Assembly: GCF_900163755.1 (NCBI RefSeq)
Contig: NZ_FUKI01000001.1
Span: forward strand, 1-61,963
Direction: 5' to 3'
DNA: 61,963 nucleotides
Source of the DNA: Crenothrix polyspora
GTDB lineage: Bacteria; Pseudomonadota; Gammaproteobacteria; Methylococcales; Methylomonadaceae
Under the pieces are notes generated by a model. It was not told the DNA's origin. It did not search any database and was given only the letters and a program-made list of their open reading frames with translations. This document shows, one piece after another, positions 19,022 to 27,675 of the stretch. The number at the start of each line of letters is the position of its first letter. The first letter of the stretch is position 1. The position numbers and the translations under genes were made by a program.

Positions 19022-20959
19022 TCATAAAGCGGGATCACGTAACAAAAGATCTTTGATGAGATCAATTTGAGCTTCGGCTCTCAATAACTCTTCTTGTAAG
19101 AATTCATGCCGCGTATGACTACTAGTATTTTCTTCTTCAAGTCTATAGAGGTGTTGTTGTTTTTCTTCTAACTGCTGCAAAGTTTGAATATGCTCGTGGC
19201 TAATCTGTTCAATCTGTTGCTGACGTTCACTCGCAAGCTGAGTTTGATTGTCACGCTCACCTGTTAGCTGGTTGATGTGAGCTTGACGTTCTTCGGCTAA
19301 TTTATTCTTGGCATCACGATCTTGCGCCAATTGTTCAAGCTGTTGCTGCCGTTCGCTGGCAAGTTGGGCTTGGTTGTCACGTTCCCCGCTCAACTGATTA
19401 ATCTGTGCCTGACGTTCACTCGCAAGCTGAGTTTGATTATCTCGCTCACCTGTTAGCTGATTGATGTGAGCTTGACGCTCTTCGGCTAGTTTAGCCTTGA
19501 CATCACGATCTTGCGCCAATTGTTGAATCTGCTGCTGACGCTCACTGGCAAGCTGGGCTTGGTTATCACGCTCACCTGTTAGCTGGTTGATGTATGCTTG
19601 ACGCTCTTCGGCTAATTTATTCTTAGCATCACGATCTTGCGCCAATTGTTCAATCTGCTGCTGACGTTCGCTGGCAAGTTGAGCTTGCTGGTCTCGTTCA
19701 CCACTCAATTGATTAATCTGTGCCTGACGCTCACTCGCAAGCTGAGTTTGATTATCTCGCTCACCTGTTAGCTGATTGATGTGAGCTTGACGCTCTTCGG
19801 CTAATTTATTCTTAGCATCACGGTCTTGAGCCACCTGTTCCAGCTGTTGCTGACGTTCGCTGGCAAGTTGGGCTTGCTGGTCTCGTTCACCACTCAATTG
19901 ATTAATCTGTGCCTGACATTCACTCGCGAGCTGAGCTTGATTATCTCGCTCACCTGTTAGCTGGTTGATGTGAGCTTGACGCTCTTCAACTAATTTATTC
20001 TTGGCATCACGATCTTGCGCCAATTGTTCAATCTGCTGCTGACGTTCGGCGGCAAGCTGAATTTGATTATCTCGCTCACCTGTTAGCTGATTGATGTACG
20101 CTTGACGTTCTTCGGCTAATTTATTCTTGGCATCACGATCTTGCGCCAATTGTTCAATCTGCTGCTGACGTTCGGTTGCAATATTGGCTTGAAAAGACAG
20201 CTCTTCAGCTAATTGTTCATTCTGAGCTTCGCGATATTCGACAAGTCGAATAGTCGCCACCCGCTCAGTAATCAAACTAGAGCAAATCTTGTTCAAGTCA
20301 TCTAGTTTTGCAGGCCAATCCCTCAAGAATAAAACCGACGCAAAAGCGGGGTGGTTTTCTTCAACGCTCAATATGCGTTTAAAACCTTTTTTAGTAAGAT
20401 AGTCTTCCAGCGGTTCAACACCATACTCAGCCAAAGCCGTATCAGGTTGCAATATTGCTCTGACCCAAATAACGTTAATGGTATCCAGCAGTTTCTGGCT
20501 ACCTTTCAGAATCTCTAAGGCTGGCAAGCAATCCACACAAAGCCAGTCATAAGCTCTGGCCAAAGCGTCGGTTTCCTGCAAAAACGAGTCCAGGCTACGT
20601 GTTTGCAGTGTTTGCACATCGGTTGCGACAAGATTTGGCCAAAAGTTATTGAATAACACAGGTGCGCAAAGTCCGCTTTCCTGAGTATTATTGGCGATGT
20701 GAAATAAAGACTCACCATCTTCAGATGCCAATACAACGTGATACGTCTGCCATTCAGGATAATTCTGCAACTTGGCCGTTATCGACTGTAATTGCTGTAA
20801 ATTGGCATCAAGCAACAATGCCTTTTTAACATCGGCATGTCGCCATAATTGCATTGGCCCAGTGCCGGCACCAATACCAATATGAATAACACCTTGCGGT
20901 GGCATTAGCCAGGGCAATGCGTGAGCCAAAGCCGCTGCACTTACTTCATTGAGTGTCAT
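19022..20959 (-). CDS. methyltransferase-like domain fused to long 21-residue-repeat coiled coil
   Basis: The 645-residue protein starts with a Rossmann-like FkbM-type domain (about 1-225: VIHIGIGAGTGPMQL, LLLDANLQQL, DWLCVDCLPALE). From about 262 there are fifteen full 21-residue units of the form ERQxxIxQLxxERDxxxxLA, three exact heptads each, so a continuous parallel coiled coil is expected. The DNA repeat is 63 bp. The start overlaps the stop of the upstream gene by 4 nt. A structural or scaffolding role that holds the glycan enzymes or measures chain length is plausible, as for coiled-coil rulers of O-antigen systems. This is inference. Confidence 0.8.
   Translation of the reverse strand: MTLNEVSAAALAHALPWLMPPQGVIHIGIGAGTGPMQLWRHADVKKALLLDANLQQLQSITAKLQNYPEWQTYHVVLASEDGESLFHIANNTQESGLCAPVLFNNFWPNLVATDVQTLQTRSLDSFLQETDALARAYDWLCVDCLPALEILKGSQKLLDTINVIWVRAILQPDTALAEYGVEPLEDYLTKKGFKRILSVEENHPAFASVLFLRDWPAKLDDLNKICSSLITERVATIRLVEYREAQNEQLAEELSFQANIATERQQQIEQLAQDRDAKNKLAEERQAYINQLTGERDNQIQLAAERQQQIEQLAQDRDAKNKLVEERQAHINQLTGERDNQAQLASECQAQINQLSGERDQQAQLASERQQQLEQVAQDRDAKNKLAEERQAHINQLTGERDNQTQLASERQAQINQLSGERDQQAQLASERQQQIEQLAQDRDAKNKLAEERQAYINQLTGERDNQAQLASERQQQIQQLAQDRDVKAKLAEERQAHINQLTGERDNQTQLASERQAQINQLSGERDNQAQLASERQQQLEQLAQDRDAKNKLAEERQAHINQLTGERDNQTQLASERQQQIEQISHEHIQTLQQLEEKQQHLYRLEEENTSSHTRHEFLQEELLRAEAQIDLIKDLLLRDPAL
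19180..20175. repeat. 63-bp tandem repeats coding for coiled coil
   Basis: About fifteen units of 63 bp within the 645-residue gene, in interleaved subtypes (RQQQIEQLAQDRD, RQAHINQLTGERD, RQAQINQLSGERD). The near-identical units make copy-number change by recombination likely. Confidence 0.9.
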
Positions 20960-23900
20960 GCTGCAATCACCTCAATATCACATGAGGATTCTATGCCTAA
21001 TTCAATTGACCTAGCGTTGATAGTCGCAATAGTACCTTGAACGAGCGACTGCCAATCTTGCCAAGAGCGGTTAATCGCAATCTTTTGCATTTCAAGATCT
21101 GCCAAAAATAATGGCAAATACGAAATAAGCGCTAGCAGCAATGACTGGTCTGCAGCTGAAAGACTATTCCAGAAATGAATATCTATCGCTTGCGTTTTAA
21201 TCTCGCAACGCAACTCCATTTTTAAACCGTAATCATCTTCAATATCAGGCTGCCAGTTCTCGAACAGTGGCAAGCCGGTCTCCGGTTGCGGGAACTCCAG
21301 TTTAGGGTGACTGGAAAAGCCTTTCTTTTTAACAAGCGCAGCGCTTAAACGAAATTCAATGCTAGGCCACTGTTTACCCTTATAGTGTAAATTGCTGACA
21401 TGCAACCACAGATGTTCATAATCCGGATTGACCTGCTCGCGCTTTAGCCTAACCTGGTCATAGCGAAGACAATCGCTGTCTTCTTGCAAAGCCTGGCTCA
21501 GTTGAGTTAACGCTTGTTGCCAGATGGCAGGGTTAAATTTTCTATTATCCTCAGATAATTGAAAATCACCTTGCTGCAACGCATGACCCAATGTTTGGCT
21601 CAGCGCTTGCAAAAATTGCCAGTCGCTGGTGGATAAATGCGCCAATCCTGAAACGGCTTTAGTAGGTTTTACAGGGATAACTAGCGTTGTTTCATCAGCC
21701 GATTCAACAGGCCAGCGTAGCAGTGGATTCGGTAACTGAACATCTGGGCGTTCAATAATGATGGCGGCATTTTCATCTTTGACTTGGACACGCAAGCTGT
21801 ATTGTTCAATGTGGCGCGAGGCATGATAAACATCCGTTGCCGTCAGGACAATTTCCTGTAACTCTTTTCCAAAAGCTGGAACAATCTGCAACCCCGCCAT
21901 ATCTACAAAATTTGGCCAGCGACCGAGAACCCGCGTTAAACGCTGATTGGTTTGTTCTCGAAGTTTTTGTTCTTGCAGGTGTTGCAGAAAATAATACTCT
22001 AGCTCCTCTTGAACCTGATGCAATTGTAGAAGCAATAATTCGTTTTCCTGCCTTACGTCAGTTGTAATTCTTATATAACTATCACGTTCCTGTTCAAGCT
22101 GATTGATATGTGCTTGGCGGTTTTCCACTAGCTGGTTCTGAGTATTTCGTTCTTGAACCAACTGTTCAAGCTGTTGCTGGCGCTCGGCGGCAATCCTGGC
22201 TTGGCTGTCGAGTTCACCGCCCAGCTGGTTGATCTGTACTTGGCAGTTTTCGGCTAGCTGGCTTTGGGCATCACGCTCTTGCACTAACTGCTCAACCTGC
22301 TGCTGACGCTCAGCGGCAATCCTGGCTTGGCTATTAAGTTCACCACCCAGCTGGTTGATCTGTACTTGGCGGTTTTCGGCTAGTTGGCTTTGGACATTAC
22401 GCTCTTGAGCCAAGTGTTCAATCTGCTGCTGACGCTCAGCGGCAATCCTGGCTTGGCTATTAAGTTCACCACCCAGCTGGTTAATCTGTACTTGGCGGTT
22501 TTCGGCTAGCTGACTTTGGGCATCACGCTCTCGCACTAACTGTTCAATCTGCTGCTGGCGCTCGGTAGCAATCCTGGCCTGATTGTCGCGTTCACCGCCC
22601 AACTGGTTGATGTGTTGTTGACGTTCTTCGGCTAACTTTCGTTCGTTGGTCAAATTAGCATCATTGGCCTTAAGCTCATTTTCCAGCGTAAGATTTTTAA
22701 GGAAATATTGTTCCAGCTCTTCTTGAACCTGATGTAATTGTAAAAGGATTAATTCGTTTTCCTGTCTTACATCAGTAGCGATTTTTACATGGTTGTCACG
22801 TTGCTGTTCAAGCTGGTTGATCTGCGCCTGGCAGTTCTCCACCTTGTCGCTTTGGGCATCACGCTCTTGTACTAACTGTTCAATATGCTGCTGGCGCTCG
22901 GCGGCAATCCTGGCCTGGTTGTCGCGTTCGCTGCTGAGCTGGTTGATGAGCGTTTGAGATTCTTTCGCTAAATTTTTCTCCTTAATTAAATTAACACTCA
23001 AGGTATTAAGGTCGTTTTTGAGAGAATTATTTTTAACGAGCAAGGCTTCTTGATGTGTTTCTTGTATTTTCTGCTGGTGTAAAAACTGCAATTCATTTTG
23101 TTTTATACGAGCCTGAAACTCAATTTCTTGTTGTTCCATTTGTGCATTACACACAAACACCTGCGTAAGCTGCTCATCTCGTGCCTTGCTCATTGCCTCA
23201 AGGGCAAGCTCAGCACCCTGCATAACGCTACGCAGCTCAGTGATCGCATCCGGAATCTGCATGATTTGATCATACGAATTCGAGCGCTCTACAGTCGGTA
23301 ATACAGTCAAACTTACTTTAATTTCTTCCCATAACCCCAGTGCTTCTGGAAATCTTTGCAGTGCTTGTTTAGCAAGTAAGCTGGCAAGTGGATTAAAAAA
23401 TGCAGCAGGTTGCGCCTGAGATTCAGGGTCTATTGCGCTGTCATCTAGTTCCAAGCTGAATAATCTACTGGCCGTTTCAATTAACAGTGCAGGATCATTA
23501 TTGATCCGTTCCAAATCAACCAATAAGCAACGCTGTTGGTTACGCAAATAAAATCGTAGCAACTCCCGCTCATAGACAAGCCAAGTGGCTATGGTATTGT
23601 CAAGTGAAAAGGGTATTTGCTCATCTATTTGGCTGATTGCCTGTGCAAGTGCTTGCTCTGGACTAACGTGGACGAGTATAAAACAAATTTCCGGATCGAA
23701 ATCACGCCAGAAATCGAGTAACCACAGGCTACGACTGTCTGCCCAACCCCACGGCTCTTGCCCCCAATTAGCCATAAATATTTCACTAACTGACTGCTCC
23801 CACGCTTTACCTAATTGAACTTGTCGATACTCATGAGACCGCTTACCAGAGAAAATTTTATCGTGCCAACTGCCGATCGTAAGATCCGTGTTATTTTCAG

Positions 23901-23994
23901 TACTCAAGGCATTTTTTATACCGAGTTTTTGTAAATTGGGGAATAACTGTCCACTATCAATCCAAGGACTTCCCGTTAAAATAACTGTATTCAT
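20956..23994 (-). CDS. sulfotransferase-like domain fused to coiled coil and unknown C-terminal domain
   Basis: The 1012-residue protein has three parts. Residues 1-190 resemble a Sulfotransfer_3-type fold: GSPWIDSGQ at the loop position, then WGWADSRSLWLLDFW and LLVDLERINNDP. The usual PAPS-loop Arg-Ser-Gly-Thr is absent, so activity is doubtful. Residues about 320-690 are coiled coil with the same 21-residue units as the next gene (RQQQIEQLVQERDAQ, RQVQINQLGGELNSQ), interrupted twice by a DVRQENELLLLQLHQVQEEL block. The last 300 residues are an unrecognised mixed domain. CTGGAG lies before the ATG. Its stop overlaps the next start by 4 nt, so the two coiled-coil proteins are probably made together and may pair. 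Confidence 0.75.
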   Translation of the reverse strand: MNTVILTGSPWIDSGQLFPNLQKLGIKNALSTENNTDLTIGSWHDKIFSGKRSHEYRQVQLGKAWEQSVSEIFMANWGQEPWGWADSRSLWLLDFWRDFDPEICFILVHVSPEQALAQAISQIDEQIPFSLDNTIATWLVYERELLRFYLRNQQRCLLVDLERINNDPALLIETASRLFSLELDDSAIDPESQAQPAAFFNPLASLLAKQALQRFPEALGLWEEIKVSLTVLPTVERSNSYDQIMQIPDAITELRSVMQGAELALEAMSKARDEQLTQVFVCNAQMEQQEIEFQARIKQNELQFLHQQKIQETHQEALLVKNNSLKNDLNTLSVNLIKEKNLAKESQTLINQLSSERDNQARIAAERQQHIEQLVQERDAQSDKVENCQAQINQLEQQRDNHVKIATDVRQENELILLQLHQVQEELEQYFLKNLTLENELKANDANLTNERKLAEERQQHINQLGGERDNQARIATERQQQIEQLVRERDAQSQLAENRQVQINQLGGELNSQARIAAERQQQIEHLAQERNVQSQLAENRQVQINQLGGELNSQARIAAERQQQVEQLVQERDAQSQLAENCQVQINQLGGELDSQARIAAERQQQLEQLVQERNTQNQLVENRQAHINQLEQERDSYIRITTDVRQENELLLLQLHQVQEELEYYFLQHLQEQKLREQTNQRLTRVLGRWPNFVDMAGLQIVPAFGKELQEIVLTATDVYHASRHIEQYSLRVQVKDENAAIIIERPDVQLPNPLLRWPVESADETTLVIPVKPTKAVSGLAHLSTSDWQFLQALSQTLGHALQQGDFQLSEDNRKFNPAIWQQALTQLSQALQEDSDCLRYDQVRLKREQVNPDYEHLWLHVSNLHYKGKQWPSIEFRLSAALVKKKGFSSHPKLEFPQPETGLPLFENWQPDIEDDYGLKMELRCEIKTQAIDIHFWNSLSAADQSLLLALISYLPLFLADLEMQKIAINRSWQDWQSLVQGTIATINARSIELGIESSCDIEVIAA

Positions 23995-24103
23995 TATTAT
24001 TCAGCTCCAGAAAATAAATGCACACCGCCTTGGCGAAAACAAATCTTGTTGCTAACAACAGTTCCTTGCTTTATCAGGCTAAATTGTATTGTTGGAGTCA
24101 TAA

Positions 24104-25330
24104 TTAATGCTTAGCCAACGTTTCAATTTTGGTAATTAAGGTCTGCAAACACTGCTCAAAATTATATTTATCTTCAATGGTTTTGCGGGCTGCTTTACGG
24201 AGCGCATTAGCTTTACGATTGGATAATGTCAGTGCTTCGTCAATACGGTCAACCATAGCGTCTGCATCAAAAAAATCAAACAGCAGGCCATTTTTGCCGT
24301 CTTTAATAATTTCCCGAACCGGCGCGGTATCAGAAGCCACCACAATCGTGCCTGTCGCCATCACTTCCAGCATTGACCACGACAATAAAAATGGGTAGGT
24401 CAAATAAACGTGAACCTTGGACAAGGTCAGCACATTACGATAAATATCTTTAGGTAAACGCCCCAAAATATGTACCCGTTGCGGATCAAGCAGTGCATGC
24501 AACTCATCAAGCATCATCGCTTCATAACTGGCATAACCTTGTGCAGGTAAACCATAACCACCCTCATTACTGCCCATGATAATAACGTGCGCATTAGGAC
24601 GGCGCGTTAGCAGCGCGGGCAATGCCCGCATAAACTTATGAAAACCCCGTACAGGTTCCAAATAGCGGGCAGCGTAAGTAATAATTTCATCGTCACACGT
24701 TAAAGTCAGGCCTTTTTCAGGGATGCTAATAGACCGACCCGCCTCTGGCGAAAAATAATCCATATCAATGCCTTCGTGCAGCACATCAATTTTGGACCGC
24801 GCCCATTCTGGATAGGTATCACGCTGCCAACGGGTGGGCGAAATGCCCGCATCCATATCGTTTAAGGCCTGTAGATTAACAATGTTTTTTAAACGTAATT
24901 TAGCCAAACTTTCCGCATCGCACTGACTAAACTCAGGATCAAAATCAAAATCTTGTCCGCTAGCGGCATAAAAATATTCAAAATAGCCCAGATATTTTGC
25001 ATCCGGCCAAATATCCTTCAGCAATAATGCTTCGCCCCAGCCAGGGTGAGCAACAATGACATCCGGTAAAAAGCCTTTATCTTTTAATAAATACGCTGTT
25101 TTTGCGACCGCTTCTGCACGCAATATTTTTGCTTCATAATTTTGCATCAGTGGATCAATCCCAGGCGATGAACCACGCGTCAACTGGTAAGCAATCACCC
25201 CCACGCCTTCAAAATCTATCGCAGGGTACTGGCGTATGGCAAGCACCTGGTTAGCAGGATTTTGTGCCAGTCGTTTAGCAACATGATTAAACTGAGCCGG
25301 AAAGTTTTGATGGAGAAAGAGTATTTTCAT
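24104..25330 (-). CDS. GT4-type glycosyltransferase
   Basis: The 408-residue GT-B enzyme has the N-terminal MKILFLHQNFPAQFNHVAKRLA typical of the Glyco_trans_4_3 group, VAHPGWGEALLLKDIWP and PTRWQRDTYP. The C-terminal Rossmann domain has GRLPKDIYRNVLTLSKVHVYLTYPFLLSWSMLEVMATG, where the Ser-Trp-Ser-Met-Leu-Glu segment replaces the usual EGFG loop. It likely transfers a hexose in exopolysaccharide or O-glycan assembly. It overlaps the upstream GT2 gene by 4 nt. About 110 bp separate it from the coiled-coil genes downstream. Confidence 0.88.
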   Translation of the reverse strand: MKILFLHQNFPAQFNHVAKRLAQNPANQVLAIRQYPAIDFEGVGVIAYQLTRGSSPGIDPLMQNYEAKILRAEAVAKTAYLLKDKGFLPDVIVAHPGWGEALLLKDIWPDAKYLGYFEYFYAASGQDFDFDPEFSQCDAESLAKLRLKNIVNLQALNDMDAGISPTRWQRDTYPEWARSKIDVLHEGIDMDYFSPEAGRSISIPEKGLTLTCDDEIITYAARYLEPVRGFHKFMRALPALLTRRPNAHVIIMGSNEGGYGLPAQGYASYEAMMLDELHALLDPQRVHILGRLPKDIYRNVLTLSKVHVYLTYPFLLSWSMLEVMATGTIVVASDTAPVREIIKDGKNGLLFDFFDADAMVDRIDEALTLSNRKANALRKAARKTIEDKYNFEQCLQTLITKIETLAKH

Positions 25331-27675
25331 GCAATGAGAGACGAATAAGGTTGAGAGTTTGGCTTAATCAGACTGGCAATTTTTCGTGGCGGAAACGACA
25401 GGCCATTATGCGAATAGTGATCGAGATTTAAATTAGGATTGTAAAAAGGATCAGCAAACAATACGCCGCCCCAGCGTTGCTTTAATTCATTTTTTTCTTT
25501 TTCCAGCCGTGCCTGCTTAGCAGGTAAATCATCTTGGCCACGGCTGGCAGACTCTGCGTGCCATAATTTAGCAGCCGGTGTCCACACAATATGATTACCT
25601 AATGCCGCTAAACGCAGGCAAAAATCCACATCATTAAAGGCAACCGGAAAAGCTTGCGCGTCCATACCCCCCATAAGCAGATAGTCAGCTTTGTAGCACA
25701 ACAAACACGCCGCTGTTACCGCACTCACCCGCCGTGTCATTTGGTTATAACCAAAATACCCGGCATCATTATCTTCCCAATTATTGCCGATATGCCCCGC
25801 CAAACCGTGTAAACCCAATAACACCCCCGCATGTTGCACCATGCCATTAGGCCATAATAATTTTGCGCCTACCGCGCCGACACCAGGGCGAAGTAACTGG
25901 GTAACCAAATTTTTTAACCACTGCGACTCCATTGCCTCTACGTCATTATTAAGCAAAGCAACAATGTCACCACTCGCCTGCAAAACGGCCATATTATTAA
26001 TGGCCGCATAATTAAAGCGCTGCGGATAAGACAAAATACGACAACCTTGTCGGGTTAGTTTTTTTAAATAGCGCTGGGTAACGGCTTCTTGTGAATCATT
26101 ATCAACAACAATAATTTCAACATCAGGGTAGTCGGTTTTTTGCAAGCTTTCGATACAGCGTTCTAGTAACAGTTTTTGATCACGGGTTGGAATAATGACA
26201 CTGACTTTAGGCCAGGCTTTAGGCGGCGACCACTGAATCAATCGGCATTGTGCAGCGGGGTTTGTGCTTAATACCGTTGCTCCTGGTGCGATATGTGGTA
26301 AAAAGACACTGGCTATCGCCGCTGTTGCACGCAAGTCATACGGCGCACAGCGATGATAAAGCACAGACGCTATATGCCGGATGCTGCTGGCCTTATCACC
26401 TATAGCTGTAATAGCTAACCACGGCCACGCATCTGGGCTGCTTAACCAGGGCGACTTCGACGGCATAACAGCGGCGCGGATGGCGCATAAATACTGCAAC
26501 GGGTTACCCGCCAAAAACAAATCCAAGTCCCAGTCTGGTTTAAACCACGGCTTAATCACCCCGTCATCTTGATAATCACAATCACTGTAAGCCAATAATA
26601 CAGCGGGGTCGGTAAATGCCGCGCTGATGGCTGTTAGTGCATCCGGCTCTAAGTGATCCCCCGCTTCTACAAAACTCAGCAAACCTGAATGCTGTTTTAC
26701 CTGCTGTGCTAACGTAGCAGACCATTGCTCGATCGCTATCGACTCAATACGTGGGTCATCGTGTGTAAAACTACCACAGATAAGCATACGAAAATCTGTG
26801 TGCGTCTGCGCCAATACGCTACTGACCGTGTGCGCAATATTCACCGTCCCAAAGATAACCAGCAAAAAACTATGCGCGGTGCTTGGCACAACGTCAGCTT
26901 TACCAAAGCGTTCAAACCAAGAGGGGTACATAGCAAGATCAAGCGAGGCCGGTACATAATGTTGATAGTGCTGCGACAAACTACTTAAAAAAACATGTTC
27001 AGACGCGGAAAAATCTTGCCGATTCAGTTCGTTATCAAAGCCTGCTGGAAAGCTTATCACCCTTAAAGGGCTGCCTGGAATAGCACGGCTTTTTTCATCG
27101 AAAACGCGTATTTCGTGTGGCTGACCATCGGCCAGTGCAAAAGGCAGACTAAAGCTAAAACCATGCTGACCATTGCCAATTCCCTGCTCTAACAAATCGC
27201 CGCGCAACTGATCAGCCAGTACGTCACCCAACAGCTGATTGGCCTCATAAAACCGTAAAGACACCGTGTGCTTGGGTAAATCAGGATCCCACGCCCAGCC
27301 GTGTACTCGCAAACCGCTGTGGTTGGTAACGTGACCCAATACAGGTCTGCTGTTGTCAGCGCTATCAACCGAAGGATAAACCGTGCTGGCTAACCAATAA
27401 TCGGTATTGGCAACCCGTGCGCGTATGCGTTGAATATAACCCAGTTTTTCTAACGGTAATTGAATAAAAAAACCATAACAACCGTCACCAATCGATTGGT
27501 CGCTCAATTCTGGTAGCCAGGTTTCTGCACGAACAACACGGATTGGATAATCATCCGCATAAATTTCCACAATAGCGCGTTCGTCGTATTGTGTGCTGTT
27601 ATAAACCCAACCGTATAACAAACCGCGCTGCATACCCAGTAGTTTGCCATGAAAATTTTCGGCTATTTTTTTCAT
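25327..27675 (-). CDS. GT2 glycosyltransferase with two N-terminal beta-sandwich units
   Basis: About 782 residues from the ATG at 27675, which overlaps the stop of the upstream gene as ATGA; the longer frame (27720) adds an unsupported Cys-rich stretch. Two related accessory units occupy about 1-210: GWVYNSTQ...IGDGCYGFFIQL and GWAWDPDLPKHTVSLRF...GIGNGQHGFSFSLP. A middle region of weaker similarity to GT2 follows. The main GT-A domain begins near 490: VSVIIPTRDQ, IIVVDNDS and LLNNDVEAM, with DVDFCLRLAALG as the catalytic and acceptor region. It is a likely rhamnosyl or similar transferase, and the accessory domains probably bind the acceptor glycan. Confidence 0.85.
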   Translation of the reverse strand: MKKIAENFHGKLLGMQRGLLYGWVYNSTQYDERAIVEIYADDYPIRVVRAETWLPELSDQSIGDGCYGFFIQLPLEKLGYIQRIRARVANTDYWLASTVYPSVDSADNSRPVLGHVTNHSGLRVHGWAWDPDLPKHTVSLRFYEANQLLGDVLADQLRGDLLEQGIGNGQHGFSFSLPFALADGQPHEIRVFDEKSRAIPGSPLRVISFPAGFDNELNRQDFSASEHVFLSSLSQHYQHYVPASLDLAMYPSWFERFGKADVVPSTAHSFLLVIFGTVNIAHTVSSVLAQTHTDFRMLICGSFTHDDPRIESIAIEQWSATLAQQVKQHSGLLSFVEAGDHLEPDALTAISAAFTDPAVLLAYSDCDYQDDGVIKPWFKPDWDLDLFLAGNPLQYLCAIRAAVMPSKSPWLSSPDAWPWLAITAIGDKASSIRHIASVLYHRCAPYDLRATAAIASVFLPHIAPGATVLSTNPAAQCRLIQWSPPKAWPKVSVIIPTRDQKLLLERCIESLQKTDYPDVEIIVVDNDSQEAVTQRYLKKLTRQGCRILSYPQRFNYAAINNMAVLQASGDIVALLNNDVEAMESQWLKNLVTQLLRPGVGAVGAKLLWPNGMVQHAGVLLGLHGLAGHIGNNWEDNDAGYFGYNQMTRRVSAVTAACLLCYKADYLLMGGMDAQAFPVAFNDVDFCLRLAALGNHIVWTPAAKLWHAESASRGQDDLPAKQARLEKEKNELKQRWGGVLFADPFYNPNLNLDHYSHNGLSFPPRKIASLIKPNSQPYSSLIA

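Noticed and set aside
19180-20175. 63-bp repeats as a CRISPR array
   Set aside because: The units are contiguous and code for an open, heptad-perfect protein; there are no unique spacers.
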